From positions 75,495,254 to 75,559,253 of the forward strand of contig NC_090729.1 of NCBI RefSeq assembly GCF_036898095.1: a stretch of DNA of 64,000 nucleotides, written 5' to 3'. How positions within the stretch are numbered: position 1 is the stretch's first letter; every line of letters starts with the position of its first letter. Under the pieces are notes generated by a model. That model was given only the letters and a program-made list of their open reading frames with translations. It did not search any database and was not told where the DNA came from. The translations under genes were made by a program, and so were the position numbers. Source of the DNA: Palaemon carinicauda (lineage: Eukaryota > Arthropoda > Malacostraca > Decapoda > Palaemonidae). This document shows positions 33,363 through 44,989 of the stretch, piece by piece.

Positions 33363-34320
33363 CTAGAGTTTGTGAACTTGGCCGCTCCCTCTAGGATTAT
33401 GCTTCCCCGGGAGAACTTCCCGTCCTACCTGTCCTTGACAGGAGGGGACTGCTATTGTACACCTTGTCTTGGCTGCCGTAGCTGGTTCCGATAACCTAGG
33501 CTGACGAGGCTGTACGCTGAAGAGGCGTCGGAGGCTTGCAGGGTCTGGAAGTAAGCGCCTTGGAGGAGTGAAAACGGGATTCGACTTCCTCCGCACAACA
33601 GCTGTCCATTTCTCTGTCCTGGGCTCAAACAAGCTCTTCCCAAGGATGGAAGAGTGTCTGAGCTTGTCGACATCCACGGATGGGACTCCCGAGAGGAAGC
33701 CCTCGGTCACTGCGTCTAGATGCTCCAACATCGAGTTTGCTCGCAAGTTTGAAACTTGGCGACGGAACGCAAAGGTGCTTGAGCCCGAGAGAAGGAAAGT
33801 ACCCATGATCTTCCTGGAGCTTCCTTGTACAAATCCTTGGGTCGCAATCGGAGAGGGAAAGGCCTGGTAAGCCCCTTCCACGAAATGGTGAAGAGGAAGG
33901 GCTAACCCAGTCACCCCCTGCCCGGCGGAGAAATCTCGAAAGAAAAACTCCCTGGCAAGACCCTTCCAGGGAATGGTGGGGAGGAAGGGCTAAACCAGGT
34001 TCTGGAAAGAAGAATGTTGTTCAGAGGTACCTCCCTGAAGATTCTTCCCGCTCTTGCACGTGCCATGCTCTGCGTTACGGGGTGAAGACCGTGTTCTGGA
34101 AGTACGCGCTCCAGAAGACTCGCCAGGTTGCCCGTGTTGCGAAACCCCGACGGGCGCGCAGATGTGCGCTGGCGAACCGAAGAGAGCTGGCGCACAGAAG
34201 GACAGGAGAGCACTGAAGAGAGCTGGCGCACAGGACAGAAGTACAGGTGAGCGCTGGCGAGCAGGAAGAAGATATACGGCGAGACTCAACTACCGGAGAT
34301 CGTGGTCCACAGCAGGTGAA
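33363..34320 (-). pseudogene. DIRS copy E: gag C-terminal part
   Basis: The 183-residue frame at 33363-33914 includes SSTFAFRRQVSNLRANSMLE and SILGKSLFEPRTEK, similar in order to the pre-RT part of gag in copies F and G (FGTLKKRQLW..., SPLDKDHLFP). The tail is basic and Pro-rich. The adjoining part to 34320 is broken by stops. Confidence 0.5.
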
Positions 34321-34559
34321 CGCTAGAGCACTACTGCGCGCGGGCGCTCAGGAGATCGTGGGCGCGCATGAAAAAACCTGGCACTTAAGGGACTTACCCA
34401 CACTGTGCCCATTGTAAATGGGGTGTGTTGGCGCCCACTGCGCATCTGCGTCCAGGAACGGAGGTGAAGACTAGAAGGTCTGGCAGGAGTAGCAGCTGCA
34501 ATGGTCGGTACTCGTCGAGGAGGGTCCTCTGCGGAGAACGTCGAACAAAGATGAAGACG

Positions 34560-35110
34560 ACCTCGGACAGGTGCAACACCGTCTGACCTCCGAAGAGGAG
34601 TCTCTGAACGTGAACTCCCCCGAGGGGAAGAGTCACTGGCAGGAGAAACCGTAGGCATCAGCAGTCCCCAAAGGGAAACTGAGCCCTCAGCAACAACAGC
34701 AACAACAGCAGGAGGAGTCCTCCGAAGAGGAGTCTCTGTGGTGAACTCCCCCCCAGGGGAGAAGCACTCGCAGGAGAGACAGTAGGCTCAACTGCTCCCC
34801 GAAGGGGACAGAGGCTTCAGCAACAACAGCAGACGGAGGCCTCCGAAGAGGAGTCTCTGTGGTGCACTCCCCCTCGGGGGAGAAGCACTTGCGGGAGAGA
34901 CCGTAGGGCTCAGCTACCCTCCGAAGGGGATTGAGCCTTCAGCAACAACAGCTGACGGAGTTATCCGAAGAGGATCCTCTGTGGTGAACTCCCCCCCGGG
35001 GGAGAAGCACTCGCAGGAGAGACCGTAGGGCTCGGAAGCCCCCCGAAGGGGACTCAGCCTTCAGCAACATCAGCAACAACAGCAGAAGAGTCCTTCGAAG
35101 AGGAGTCTCT
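34560..35110 (-). repeat. DIRS copy E: tandem repeat in gag with TTCG hairpins
   Basis: CTCCGAAGAGGAG recurs at about 34587, 34720, 34841, 34962 and (altered) 35092, spacings of 121-133 bp. Each unit also contains GAACTCCCCC, a CTCGCAGGAG-type segment and a CCCCGAAGGGG palindrome, and ends in AGCAACAACAGC. Read on the minus (sense) strand, these are CTTCGG hairpins: I count about seven CTTCGG hexamers here and about three more to 35700. In one frame the unit encodes TVSPASxSxPxG and TETPLRR repeats, so the array is probably the variable part of gag. Confidence 0.7.
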
Positions 35111-36299
35111 ATGAGTGTCCTCCCTCGCGAACGAAAGAGGAACACTTCGTAGAAGAGACGGGTCAGCAAGTGACCTAAAAAGAGCAATCCTCCGAAGAGG
35201 GGCTCCTGCAGTTGCTCAGCCCCTTGAGCGTAACTGCAGGTGCGACCGCTCAGCACCAAGAGCATAGTCGCACGAATTCCATGGTCTGAGCTTGCAACCG
35301 CTCAGCCCCTTGAGCAAGGTTACAAAAGCGGTCGCTCAGCACCAAGAGCATAACCGCCGGAGGACCAGGAACAAAATGAAGGTAAGAGGAGTTCCCCCCG
35401 AAGGGAAAAAACTCGAGCCTGGACGGGAAAACTTTCCTCGGAAGGGAAGTTACCCACCCACCTCCTGAGTGTTCTGAAATGAACTGGAGAGCTGTCAGTC
35501 GTCACGGGAGTACTTCCAGGAGAAGGAGACACGCCCCTGACGAAGATCTATAGGGGAGGCAGCAACAGCAGACTCCCCAGGCCCCAACAAGACAGCTCGC
35601 TTCGTTGTCACATTACACAAACGAAACTAGATCGTTAACTGTGAAATAATAAAAAACAAAAGTCATTAGTTAACATTCATTCCCCCGGGAAGACTCCGAA
35701 GAGGAATCCCGAGGGAAAAAAACACAAGAATTACACAACAGGCACGTGCCCTCAAAACCACTTACACTCAAGGAAGGAGAGCTGTAACAAACACAGAATT
35801 ATAACAATTATAATTATGTAATTCAAATATGAATGTTCACTAAAGAAAGAACGAAAACCCCGAAAGGAATCGTTCTACAAAAAGCTGAAAAGTCAACAAA
35901 TACAATTAGATTCATAAACTAATTGAGATAAAATGTATGGCGTAGCAACCCCACCCACACGGGAAGGAAGCTACCCAGGACGTAGTAAAGGTAAAACGTA
36001 GTAAAGGGTGAACGACCTCAAGAGAGAGAGAGAGAGAGAGAGAGACCGTAGTCAAACTTGATCGCGACCCATGAAATTACACCGTGGTGGCCTAACTGCC
36101 GAGGGCTCCACGGAGATATCGTACACTACACACACAAGCACGAACTCTGCAAAGGAATCTTACTGATTCTATACTCAAATATATACATAAACACAAAAAA
36201 AAAATGTTTACATATATATTGAGTATAAGAAAAGTAAGTGATTAAGTAAAGACAAAACATATAATGGCTGCCAAGCGAGGACGAAGACAGGCATGTCTG
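35111..36299 (-). other. DIRS copy E: gag N-terminal and leader region
   Basis: No long frame survives. The segment 35220-35360 has imperfect repeats built on GACCGCTCAGCACC-AAGAGCATA and GCTCAGCCCCTTGAGC, the latter a palindrome. The zinc-binding module seen in other copies is not recognisable. From 35590 leftward-facing sequence becomes AT-rich and is probably untranslated leader. It contains (AG)n at 36017-36044. Confidence 0.4.
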
Positions 36300-36495
36300 T
36301 ACATCGTCCGAGCCAAAAGTGAAGTGAGACAATTCACCGGTGTGAGGGGGGGAGGGGTAGCAAGCTACCCCCCCTACCCCTGCTAACTAGCGCGGGGGTA
36401 GTAAACCCTCGTTAAACTCTAATGGCTCGTCAATTTCAGCTACGCCGAAAGTAAACCCTATGTAAATAGCGTGGTTTGTATTTCGGTTACGGAAC
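36300..36495 (-). repeat. DIRS copy E: left terminal repeat
   Basis: Inverted relative to 26573-26760 (shared blocks: CAATTCACCGGTGTG-like, GCGCGGGGGTAG, CTAATGGCTCGTCAATTTCAG). It ends with CGGTTACGGAAC at 36495, complementary to the ICR at 26822-26840. Confidence 0.8.
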
Positions 36496-36676
36496 AAACT
36501 GTATTTAGGGCTATCAATATTCTTAAAAAAGACAATAGATTTGATACATTTTGTAGTGCTTGACTCACAGACTGTGAACAGCTTAACAGATACAGAAAAT
36601 TTATTTTTGAAAACTAGTGACCGCATAAATGGGGAATCGTATAATTCGAACACTCATAATTCGGGACCGTACTGTA
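36496..36676. mobile_element. One end of another Tigger-like element
   Basis: The stretch ending GGGACCGTACTG|TA at 36674 includes GAATCGTATAATTCGAACAC and CATAATTCGGGACC, the pattern of a Tigger right end. Its other end is not recognised. DIRS copy E sits immediately to the left and may have inserted in it. The right boundary is followed directly by DIRS copy D sequence. Confidence 0.45.
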
Positions 36677-37539
36677 ATAGGTTACCTCTCAGCAGTGAGT
36701 CTTGCCTTTTAAGCTGAAAGGAGCAGAAATTTTCCGTCAGCACTTTCTCTCCTCATACAGAGTTATGAGCTTACATGTCCCCTGTCGGAAGTTAGACCTC
36801 CTTCTTGGAACCTGGTTCTGGTCCTTCAGTCTCTGAAGAGTCCGCCCCTATGAACCATCACGCCAGGCAACAGATCACCACCTCATTCTGAAGACGGTGT
36901 TCCTACTCGCTTTGGTTTCGACCAAAAGTTAGTGAACTTGATGGTCTTTCTTATGACATTGCCCCCTCAAGGGGATTGGATGAGGTAATTCTCAGTTTTG
37001 TCCCTGAGTTCAATGCTAAGACTCCAAATCCGGGGTGTAGCAGATCCTAGATTCAATTCCTTCCGGATTTAGTGTCTCCGTACTGTAACCGATGACCCAG
37101 ATCAGCTGTTATTATGCCCAGTGAGGAGTTTGCATTATTACTGCAAAAGGACATGTGCAGCTTGCCCCCAAATGTAAGCACTCTTTGTAGGCACATGGAA
37201 GGTAAAGAGAAGGGTTATGAAGAACACCATCTTTGCTTGGATTCGTAAGGTCATTGACCTGGCCCAAAATCCCCATCCTCCTCCGACACCACCCAGAGCT
37301 GATGATGTTAGGGGCATTGCAACGTCCCTCTCGTTCAAACGAAACTACTCTGTGGCGCAGGTAGTACAAGTGGGTGTGCGTAAGCGTCGGACAACCTTCA
37401 CCGCCCACTACATGTAAGACATATCACACAGGAACATGGAAACTTTTTCCATTGGTCTTGTGGTGGCTGCACAACAAGTGGTTCAACACCTCAAGGAGAG
37501 GTTTGAGGGCAAAAGTTACCTGGGATTAGTCATGAATGT
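36677..37539 (+). pseudogene. DIRS copy D: tyrosine recombinase remnant
   Basis: Fragments in order: a PPSWNLVL...SEESAP-like piece, ELDGLSYDIAPSRGLDEVIL (part after the Arg box), EFNAKTPNPG, then 37217-37417 with DDVRGIATSLSFKRNYSVAQ and RRTTFTAHYM. The HxxR box has Asp in place of His but keeps Arg, and the HY nucleophile is present. A TAA follows HYM. The upstream RT and gag of this copy are absent. The TTAA element interrupts the sequence just after the gene. Confidence 0.75.
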
Positions 37540-37543
37540 TTAA

Positions 37544-39587
<2,044 letters not shown>

Positions 39588-39591
39588 TTAA

Positions 39592-40325
39592 GAATGACAG
39601 ACTTTCTTTTCTTCATCATCCCCTCTCTTGGGGAATCAGCACTCTGGGTCCTCTGCAAAGCTGACCTCAACTATATGCAGGAAAACCATTGATCCCCTTT
39701 GTAACCTAATATTGTTTCACTACTTGTTGCATCCCCATACACTAATGTGGGGGATATTGGGTAATATCTTAGTAACCTCTGAAAATTCCTATGATCGAAA
39801 GAACTCATACCTAGACAGTCACATTGCAAGTATCACGAGCACACAGCTTGTGTAGGCCGCGGACCATGCGTAGCACAGTTTTAGTGAAGGTGTAGGGTTT
39901 CCACTAATTGTGCAAAACACATAAGGGGAAAACCCTGGGTCAAAGCCAAAAAACCTGTTGGCACCGACTTCCCTCCTAAAGGGTAAGACATCTCCTGTAA
40001 ATAGCGTTGGTTTTTACTTAGTGACGGAACAAATGACAAATTTGAAAGTAATTTGTATTTTCCTAATGATACAAACCTTTAGCTTTTCATAAAAATTGAT
40101 CCACCAGCACCTGTCCCCCCTGAAGTCCTACCTCCAAGCAAAGTGGGTTCACAGCCTAGGTGTGTGAGTGAATGGGGGTAGCTACTACCCCCCACCCCCT
40201 TGCTAACTAGCAGGTGGGTGGTTAACCATCGCTAAAATCTAATGTATCGTCTCTCAGCTTTACCGAAAGTAATATCCCCTCTAAATAGAATCAGGTTTTT
40301 ATCGTTAGGAAAAATACAAATTCCA
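39592..40325 (+). repeat. DIRS copy D: 3' region, ICR and right terminal repeat
   Basis: The junction GGAAC|AAATGAC is at 40026-40037. 40040-40080 (AGTAATTTGTATTTTCC, GATACAAACC) is inverted at 40285-40312 (GTTAGGAAAAATACAAATT). The intervening CTGTCCCCCCTGAAGTCCTA and GTGTGTGAGTGAA blocks match copy A (10095-10160), so A and D are one subfamily. The left end is missing. Confidence 0.75.
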
Positions 40326-40344
40326 AATTTTTCATATTTTAAAA

Positions 40345-40606
40345 ACTATATTTTTCATAGCTATACAAACCTGAGTCATTTATCAAATATCCTACCTCAA
40401 CCTCTCCACAAGTCTTTGACCAGGAGAGAGTTGAGAGCGTCATGTGCAGGCGTCCTACACTGCAGGTACAGTGGTTGCTTAACAATTATAAAAATTATTA
40501 CCTGGTCGTAGAGGAAACGAGCCTAGGAGTAACCCATATAAATGACTCGGTTTTTTTATAGCTAGGAAAAATACAAATTGTTTTTAAAATTTGTAGTTTT
40601 TCAAGA
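40345..40606. repeat. Second DIRS-like palindromic terminal unit
   Basis: TATATTTTTCATAGC...CCTGAGTCATTTA at 40347-40383 is inverted at about 40542-40580 (AAATGACTCGG...ATAGCTAGGAAAAATA). It has the shape of the right-terminal unit of copies A, D and E but a different sequence in the middle and no coding region attached. It may be a remnant or solo terminal unit. Confidence 0.5.
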
Positions 40607-41182
40607 TTTTGTTTATAAAGCAAAGTGCCATAGATATCACATATGCAGCATCTGAATGATGTGCAAGGGAGCACTGACTGTAAACGCTTGCAGCTTCCTT
40701 TGTACCCTTTCTTACAAGCCACTTTATCAGTTCCCAACATCTTGATGCAATGGGGGGTTAACGTTGCCCAACATATCTGCGATGTCTCTTTTTCTGTATC
40801 TAGCCCCATTCAGCAGATCTGCTCGTGTCTGGATGGGAGAGAGTTGCTTGGTCCAAGATGATCCCAGCCAGATAGTTTGTGCGCTTTGCCTATTCTCCTA
40901 GGGCTGCCCGTGTTACTGGAATTGAGTTGTATGGCCTCTGCTTGCAGGCAAAACTGTGCTTGATCAGTCATACATGAGGACAGTGAATCTCTCCAGCCTC
41001 TGCAGGTCAAGCTCATGAATCATTGGTCAAGAATAGTGAATGTTTCATAAGCATCACCAAGTATGTTCCAAGTCTTGTATGCAGATATTTTCCCTTTCTC
41101 ACTGAAGGCAGATATGACGTTACATCCAGTGGACACATGAAAGTATGGGATCCCACTAGCTTTTTCAAGCGCTATTGTAGAA
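40607..41182. other. Unassigned DNA before copy F
   Basis: Mixed-composition DNA with frames of up to about 90 residues that I do not recognise. No splice or repeat structure stands out. Confidence 0.3.
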
Positions 41183-41506
41183 TTTTATTGCAGTGTCTTA
41201 CCGAACAATTATATAGCTGTATGTTCCCTACGACGGCAGACAATAGATTCAAAACTACCGCGGTGGCGCCGCCATCGCTGATGTAGGTGACATCATTTCC
41301 CTCCACTCAAGGGAGTTATAGGTACAACTGTCCAGGTAACATCAATTCGTTCTCTGCCGGCTTCTGGTGAACATCGGTGGTCGGTGCAGACTTTTTTCTT
41401 CATTTGTTGGGGAGCATTATCTCTCCATTATCAGTGAAGTATTCAAACTCCGTGTTGTAGGATTGAAGCTGAATTTTCTTTTCTACAATTTTGTGGTCAT
41501 ACCATC

Positions 41507-42187
41507 ATGTCGGACTCTAGTCCTTCAGTAGTTAGGTTTTGCGCCGGAGGGTGCAAAACTAGGTTAGTTAAATTAATTTATGATTCGCACAATAAGTGCA
41601 TTAAGTGTAGGGGTTGCGAGTGCTCTAAAGAATTGACTTGTGATGAATGCAAGGATTGGAGTGAACAACAGTGGAAAGTTTTTGTTTTTCACTCGGGGAA
41701 AGTAATTAAGGATAGGAAGAGGAAGGCGGCTCTTAGAGCTGAAAATAAGTCGTTTAGCCTCTTCTGTTTCATCTATCGAAGCTCCTGTTCCTATTCCTTC
41801 TCCTTCTCCTTCTCTTATTATGTCTCCATTCCGATCTTGAGTCCTCCTTCTCCTGTTCCTGTAACTCCTTTGCCAACTTCCTGTGGAGTGTCTCCTGACA
41901 TCATTGCCAGTCTCGAATCTAAATTTGAAAAGAAATTTGATGTTTTAGCTAATACGGTAATGCAGTTAGGATTATCTGTAAAGTCTTTTTTAGGAAAGAC
42001 TTCTAGTGAAGTGAAAAGTGTCAGTTCAGTGCAATCGGAGGGGGTGGTTGTTTGTCCCGATAGTTCTCCTAGACGAAGGTCACTGTCCCGCTCCCCCGCC
42101 TCGGGGAGAAGACGTACTGGAGGTCCAAGGGAGACTGTCGGGGTTTGCCCACAAACAGTCGCTTCCTCAGTCGATCCTGTCGTGTGA
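41507..42187 (+). pseudogene. DIRS copy F: gag N-terminal part
   Basis: A 226-residue frame beginning MSDSSPSVVRFCAGGCKTRL. Residues 27-55 form the zinc-binding module: DSHNKCIKCRGCECSKELTC, DEC, KDWSEQQW. This agrees with copies C and G in the order H, CxxC, RG, C, CxxC, W, QW. It is followed by Lys/Arg-rich, Ser-rich and Pro-rich stretches and SRSPASGRRR near the end. Gag proteins of this kind presumably bind RNA and package it. The frame shifts near 42190. Confidence 0.72.
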
Positions 42188-43741
42188 CAGCAGGATTCGA
42201 CTAAACACCATTGGAAAGGTGTGTCGTTTGGTGACCAGTTATCGACAGTCGAGTGATTTGACCCCGGTTAGACATCGTAAGTTGAGTGATTGGCCTCCGG
42301 TTAGGCGTCGTAAGTGGCGTGATTCTTCAGTATCACGTCCGTTGATGAGAAGTTCGACGGAAGAGGTGTTCTCTTCGCCTCCTGTGAAAAGGAACAGAGA
42401 AGTAGATATCGCTCGCCCGTTGTGTAGCGTAGGTACGTGGACTTCGCCTCATATTCTTACGACAGCGACAGCTGCCTTCGACTCGGTTGTGGAACGACCA
42501 ATTCTGAGTTCATCGAGATCTTTGACTCATCAAACTGTCGAACCTTGTCCTTCGACTTCGCATGCAACAGATAATTTGTCTGGCGCGACACCTCCGCTGT
42601 CGATCGTGTCGAAATCCACGACTCCAGTTGCTTCGACTTAAACACTATAAGAAGAGAATTTAGTTCCGTTATGTCGACAGTTGCAAGAACTGATGAACTG
42701 GATGAAAGAAAATAAACAAGGTACGAAGAACAATGAGTCAAATCAAGAACCGTCTCTATCGCCTATCTCTTCGGACAACGAGGAGGACTTGGAAACGGAC
42801 ACTATTCCTCTCTCGTGTTATTCGAAGCTTTTACGCTACCTTCTCGACATGTATGCGAATTACTTCGTAGCAGCCGCTCCCAGGTTGCCTGCTTCCATTT
42901 TCCTGATGAGACGGAATAATGTCGATCCTCTTCTCCCGAAGCTCGTTCTTTCCAAGGCTGCTAAACATTCGCTTCGTGACATAGAAGATTGGTTGAAGGT
43001 CAAGAGATATCTTGGGAAAGCAACTTTCGCCTATCCTTCGTCGAAACTTATTAAGAAGAGGTACAGGTTCTATGTAACCAGGGAAGTCCCTTCTATGGGA
43101 GTGTCTGCCTCCTCTCAGGAGGACTTCTCTGGCTTGGTGGATGCAAATAGGAGATCCGCGTTTGCAGCAGCTGAAATATACTTTACATCGCCCGAGTTAG
43201 ACCATTTGGTAAAGAAATTTTCAAGGTTTTAGAAATTATGAGTTTCTTGGACTGGACGATCGGAGCTCTCGCTACGAAAATAGGGGATTGCTCTACTCTT
43301 CAGGAAGACCTGGCATCGGACTGGCTTGGGGTTTTGTCATGTGCCGACAAATCAGTTCGGGATTGTTGCGATGAACTGTCCTCTCTCTTTGCATTCGGGA
43401 CTCTCAAGAAAAGACAGCTCTGGTGTTCGTTTGTTTCGATAGGAGTCGCTTCGTCTCAGAAGTCCGCCCTTTTGTATTCTCCTCTCGACAAGGATCATCT
43501 TTTTCCAGAGGAAATAGTGACCAAGATTCTTTCCGCACTAGAGAAGAAGTCTGCTAATGACTTGCTTGCACAGTCTTCTAAGCAGATTAAACCCTCAATT
43601 GTGGCGACTACCACCTCGGTATCACCTTTGCAGAAGAAACCCTTTCGAGGGGGTAGGTCTAGACCGTTCGTCATGCCTCGATTTAATTTACGACACCCAA
43701 CCAAGTCCTCGACCAAACCCGACACGAAATCATCCAAGTGA
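42188..43741 (+). pseudogene. DIRS copy F: gag remainder, in shifted frames
   Basis: 42200-42350 has short repeats encoding SDxxPVRxRK (DLTPVRHRKLSDWPPVRRRK). Then 42681-43232 and 43238-43741 read as one helix-rich region with LPLLPKLVL-type, EDWLKVKRYLGKATFAYPS, DELSSLFAFGTLKKRQLW and QKSALLYSPLDKDHLFPEEI, ending in a basic tail (FRGGRSRPF). A stop at 43230-43232 separates them. This is the best-preserved gag C-terminal half of the lineage in the window. Confidence 0.7.
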
Positions 43742-43959
43742 TTCTTCAATCCTTCATTCACCAGTAGGGGGCAGGTTAAGCCTTTTTTGGGAGGAATGGA
43801 GTCGCAGAGGGGCAGAGCCCTGGGTGACACAAGTCCTCCGGTTCGGTTATTCCATTCCTTTCAAAGACACTCCGCCTCTATCCAATGTTCCCATCACATT
43901 ACCCGCCTACTCGCCAGGCTCGGAGAAGTTGGTAGCCTTAACCAGAGAAATAGATATTC

Positions 43960-44330
43960 TCGTATAGAAGGCGGTCATAGAGGAGATAAGCGACAGACCA
44001 TCCCGGGGGTTTTACAACCGTCTGTTCGTAGTCCCAAAGTCATTGGGGGACTGGAGGCCCGTACTGGATGTAAGCACACTGAATTTGTTCGTCCAGAAGA
44101 CCAAATTCAACATGGAAAAGACTCTTTCAGTGTTGGAAGCCCTTCGTCAAGGGGACTGGATGGTATCCCTGGATATGCAGGATGCATATTTCCTCTTTCT
44201 AATTCATCAGAACTCCAGGAAATATCTTCGGTTTGTGTTCATGGGCAAGATCTACCAGTTTTGAGCTCTGCTTCGGCCTCTCGACAGCACCGCAAGTATT
44301 TACGCGAGCGTTGACTCCTCTGGGAAAGTG
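43960..44330 (+). pseudogene. DIRS copy F: reverse transcriptase, N-terminal part only
   Basis: Fragments: an EISDRPSRGFYNRLFVVPKS-like start, GDWRPVLDVSTLNLFV, EALRQGDWMVSLDMQDAYFL and SRKYLRFVFMGKIYQF, then a frameshift into LCFGLSTAPQVFTRALTPLG. The sequence jumps from here to the very end of RNase H, so the catalytic LDD box and most of RNase H were deleted. Confidence 0.78.
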
Positions 44331-44425
44331 GTTACACCTGGTCAGGTTAAGCTGATCTCTCGATTTGTTCAAGGGAAATTGAACGTGTTGGGGGACGGAT
44401 TAAGTCGCCTTCTTCAAGTGCTGCC
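44331..44425 (+). pseudogene. DIRS copy F: last part of RNase H
   Basis: VKLISRFVQGKLNVLGDGLSR corresponds to VTARFIPGKRNVLADGLSR in copy G; its last Asp is in the active site. Immediately after LSRLLQVLPLE the coding sequence gives way to hairpin-rich DNA, where other copies have EWSLxP and DLFAT. Confidence 0.75.
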
Positions 44426-44640
44426 GTTAGAAGGGATATGTGGCGCGCAGGACCATATTGGCGCGCACGAACAAATTGCTGCACGCAATCAGTTGAAGTG
44501 CACGAACAACTCTTATGGCAGAGTTTTTCGAACTCTTGTTGCGCGAAGTGTTCATGAGTGCATAAGAGTTTTACTCTTATGACAGAGTTTTCGAACTCTC
44601 GTCCCGTGAATTGTGCGCGCGCCCATCGTAATCAAGAGTT
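44426..44640 (+). repeat. Hairpin-rich repeat unit, copy 2, left part
   Basis: Colinear with about 1720-1975: GGCGCGCA, GGTTGAAGTGCACGAACAAC-type, then AGAGTTTTTCGAACTCTTG and GAGTTTTCGAACTC hairpins. A 70-bp block of copy 1 (about 1776-1845) is absent and is bounded by CTTATG repeats. DIRS copy G begins at 44641. Confidence 0.72.
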
Positions 44641-44845
44641 GTTCCAACACGGAGTACTTACCAAACTACTTTCTTAGGAGTATCTGGGATTCTCCTCCCA
44701 ACCGACCAGAATTTTGTGTAGTTTCCCTATCTCCGTTTTCTATAGTGGTTCCCTCTGTGGCAGATGAATACTCGCCCTGAGGCGACCTGGGTCAGCGAGA
44801 GCGCGTGGCTAGGTCTCGGTCACCAGTAAGCTTCTGGTCGTGGCG
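44641..44845. repeat. DIRS copy G: left terminal repeat
   Basis: Starts GTTCCAACACGGAGTACTTAC. The first 22 bases are complementary to 50402-50423 in the ICR, and the rest to 50545-50735. Confidence 0.85.
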
Positions 44846-44989
44846 TGATTAACATCTAGCCGCTCTCTCACATCCCGTGCGACCCTTTGTCCCCACGTGG
44901 TTACCGCGTGTTTACCGATTCCCTTATATCCTATCATCTACCTCTTTCCCCTGTGTTCTTGTGTTGCTTGGTGCCTTGGTGTGCTATTA

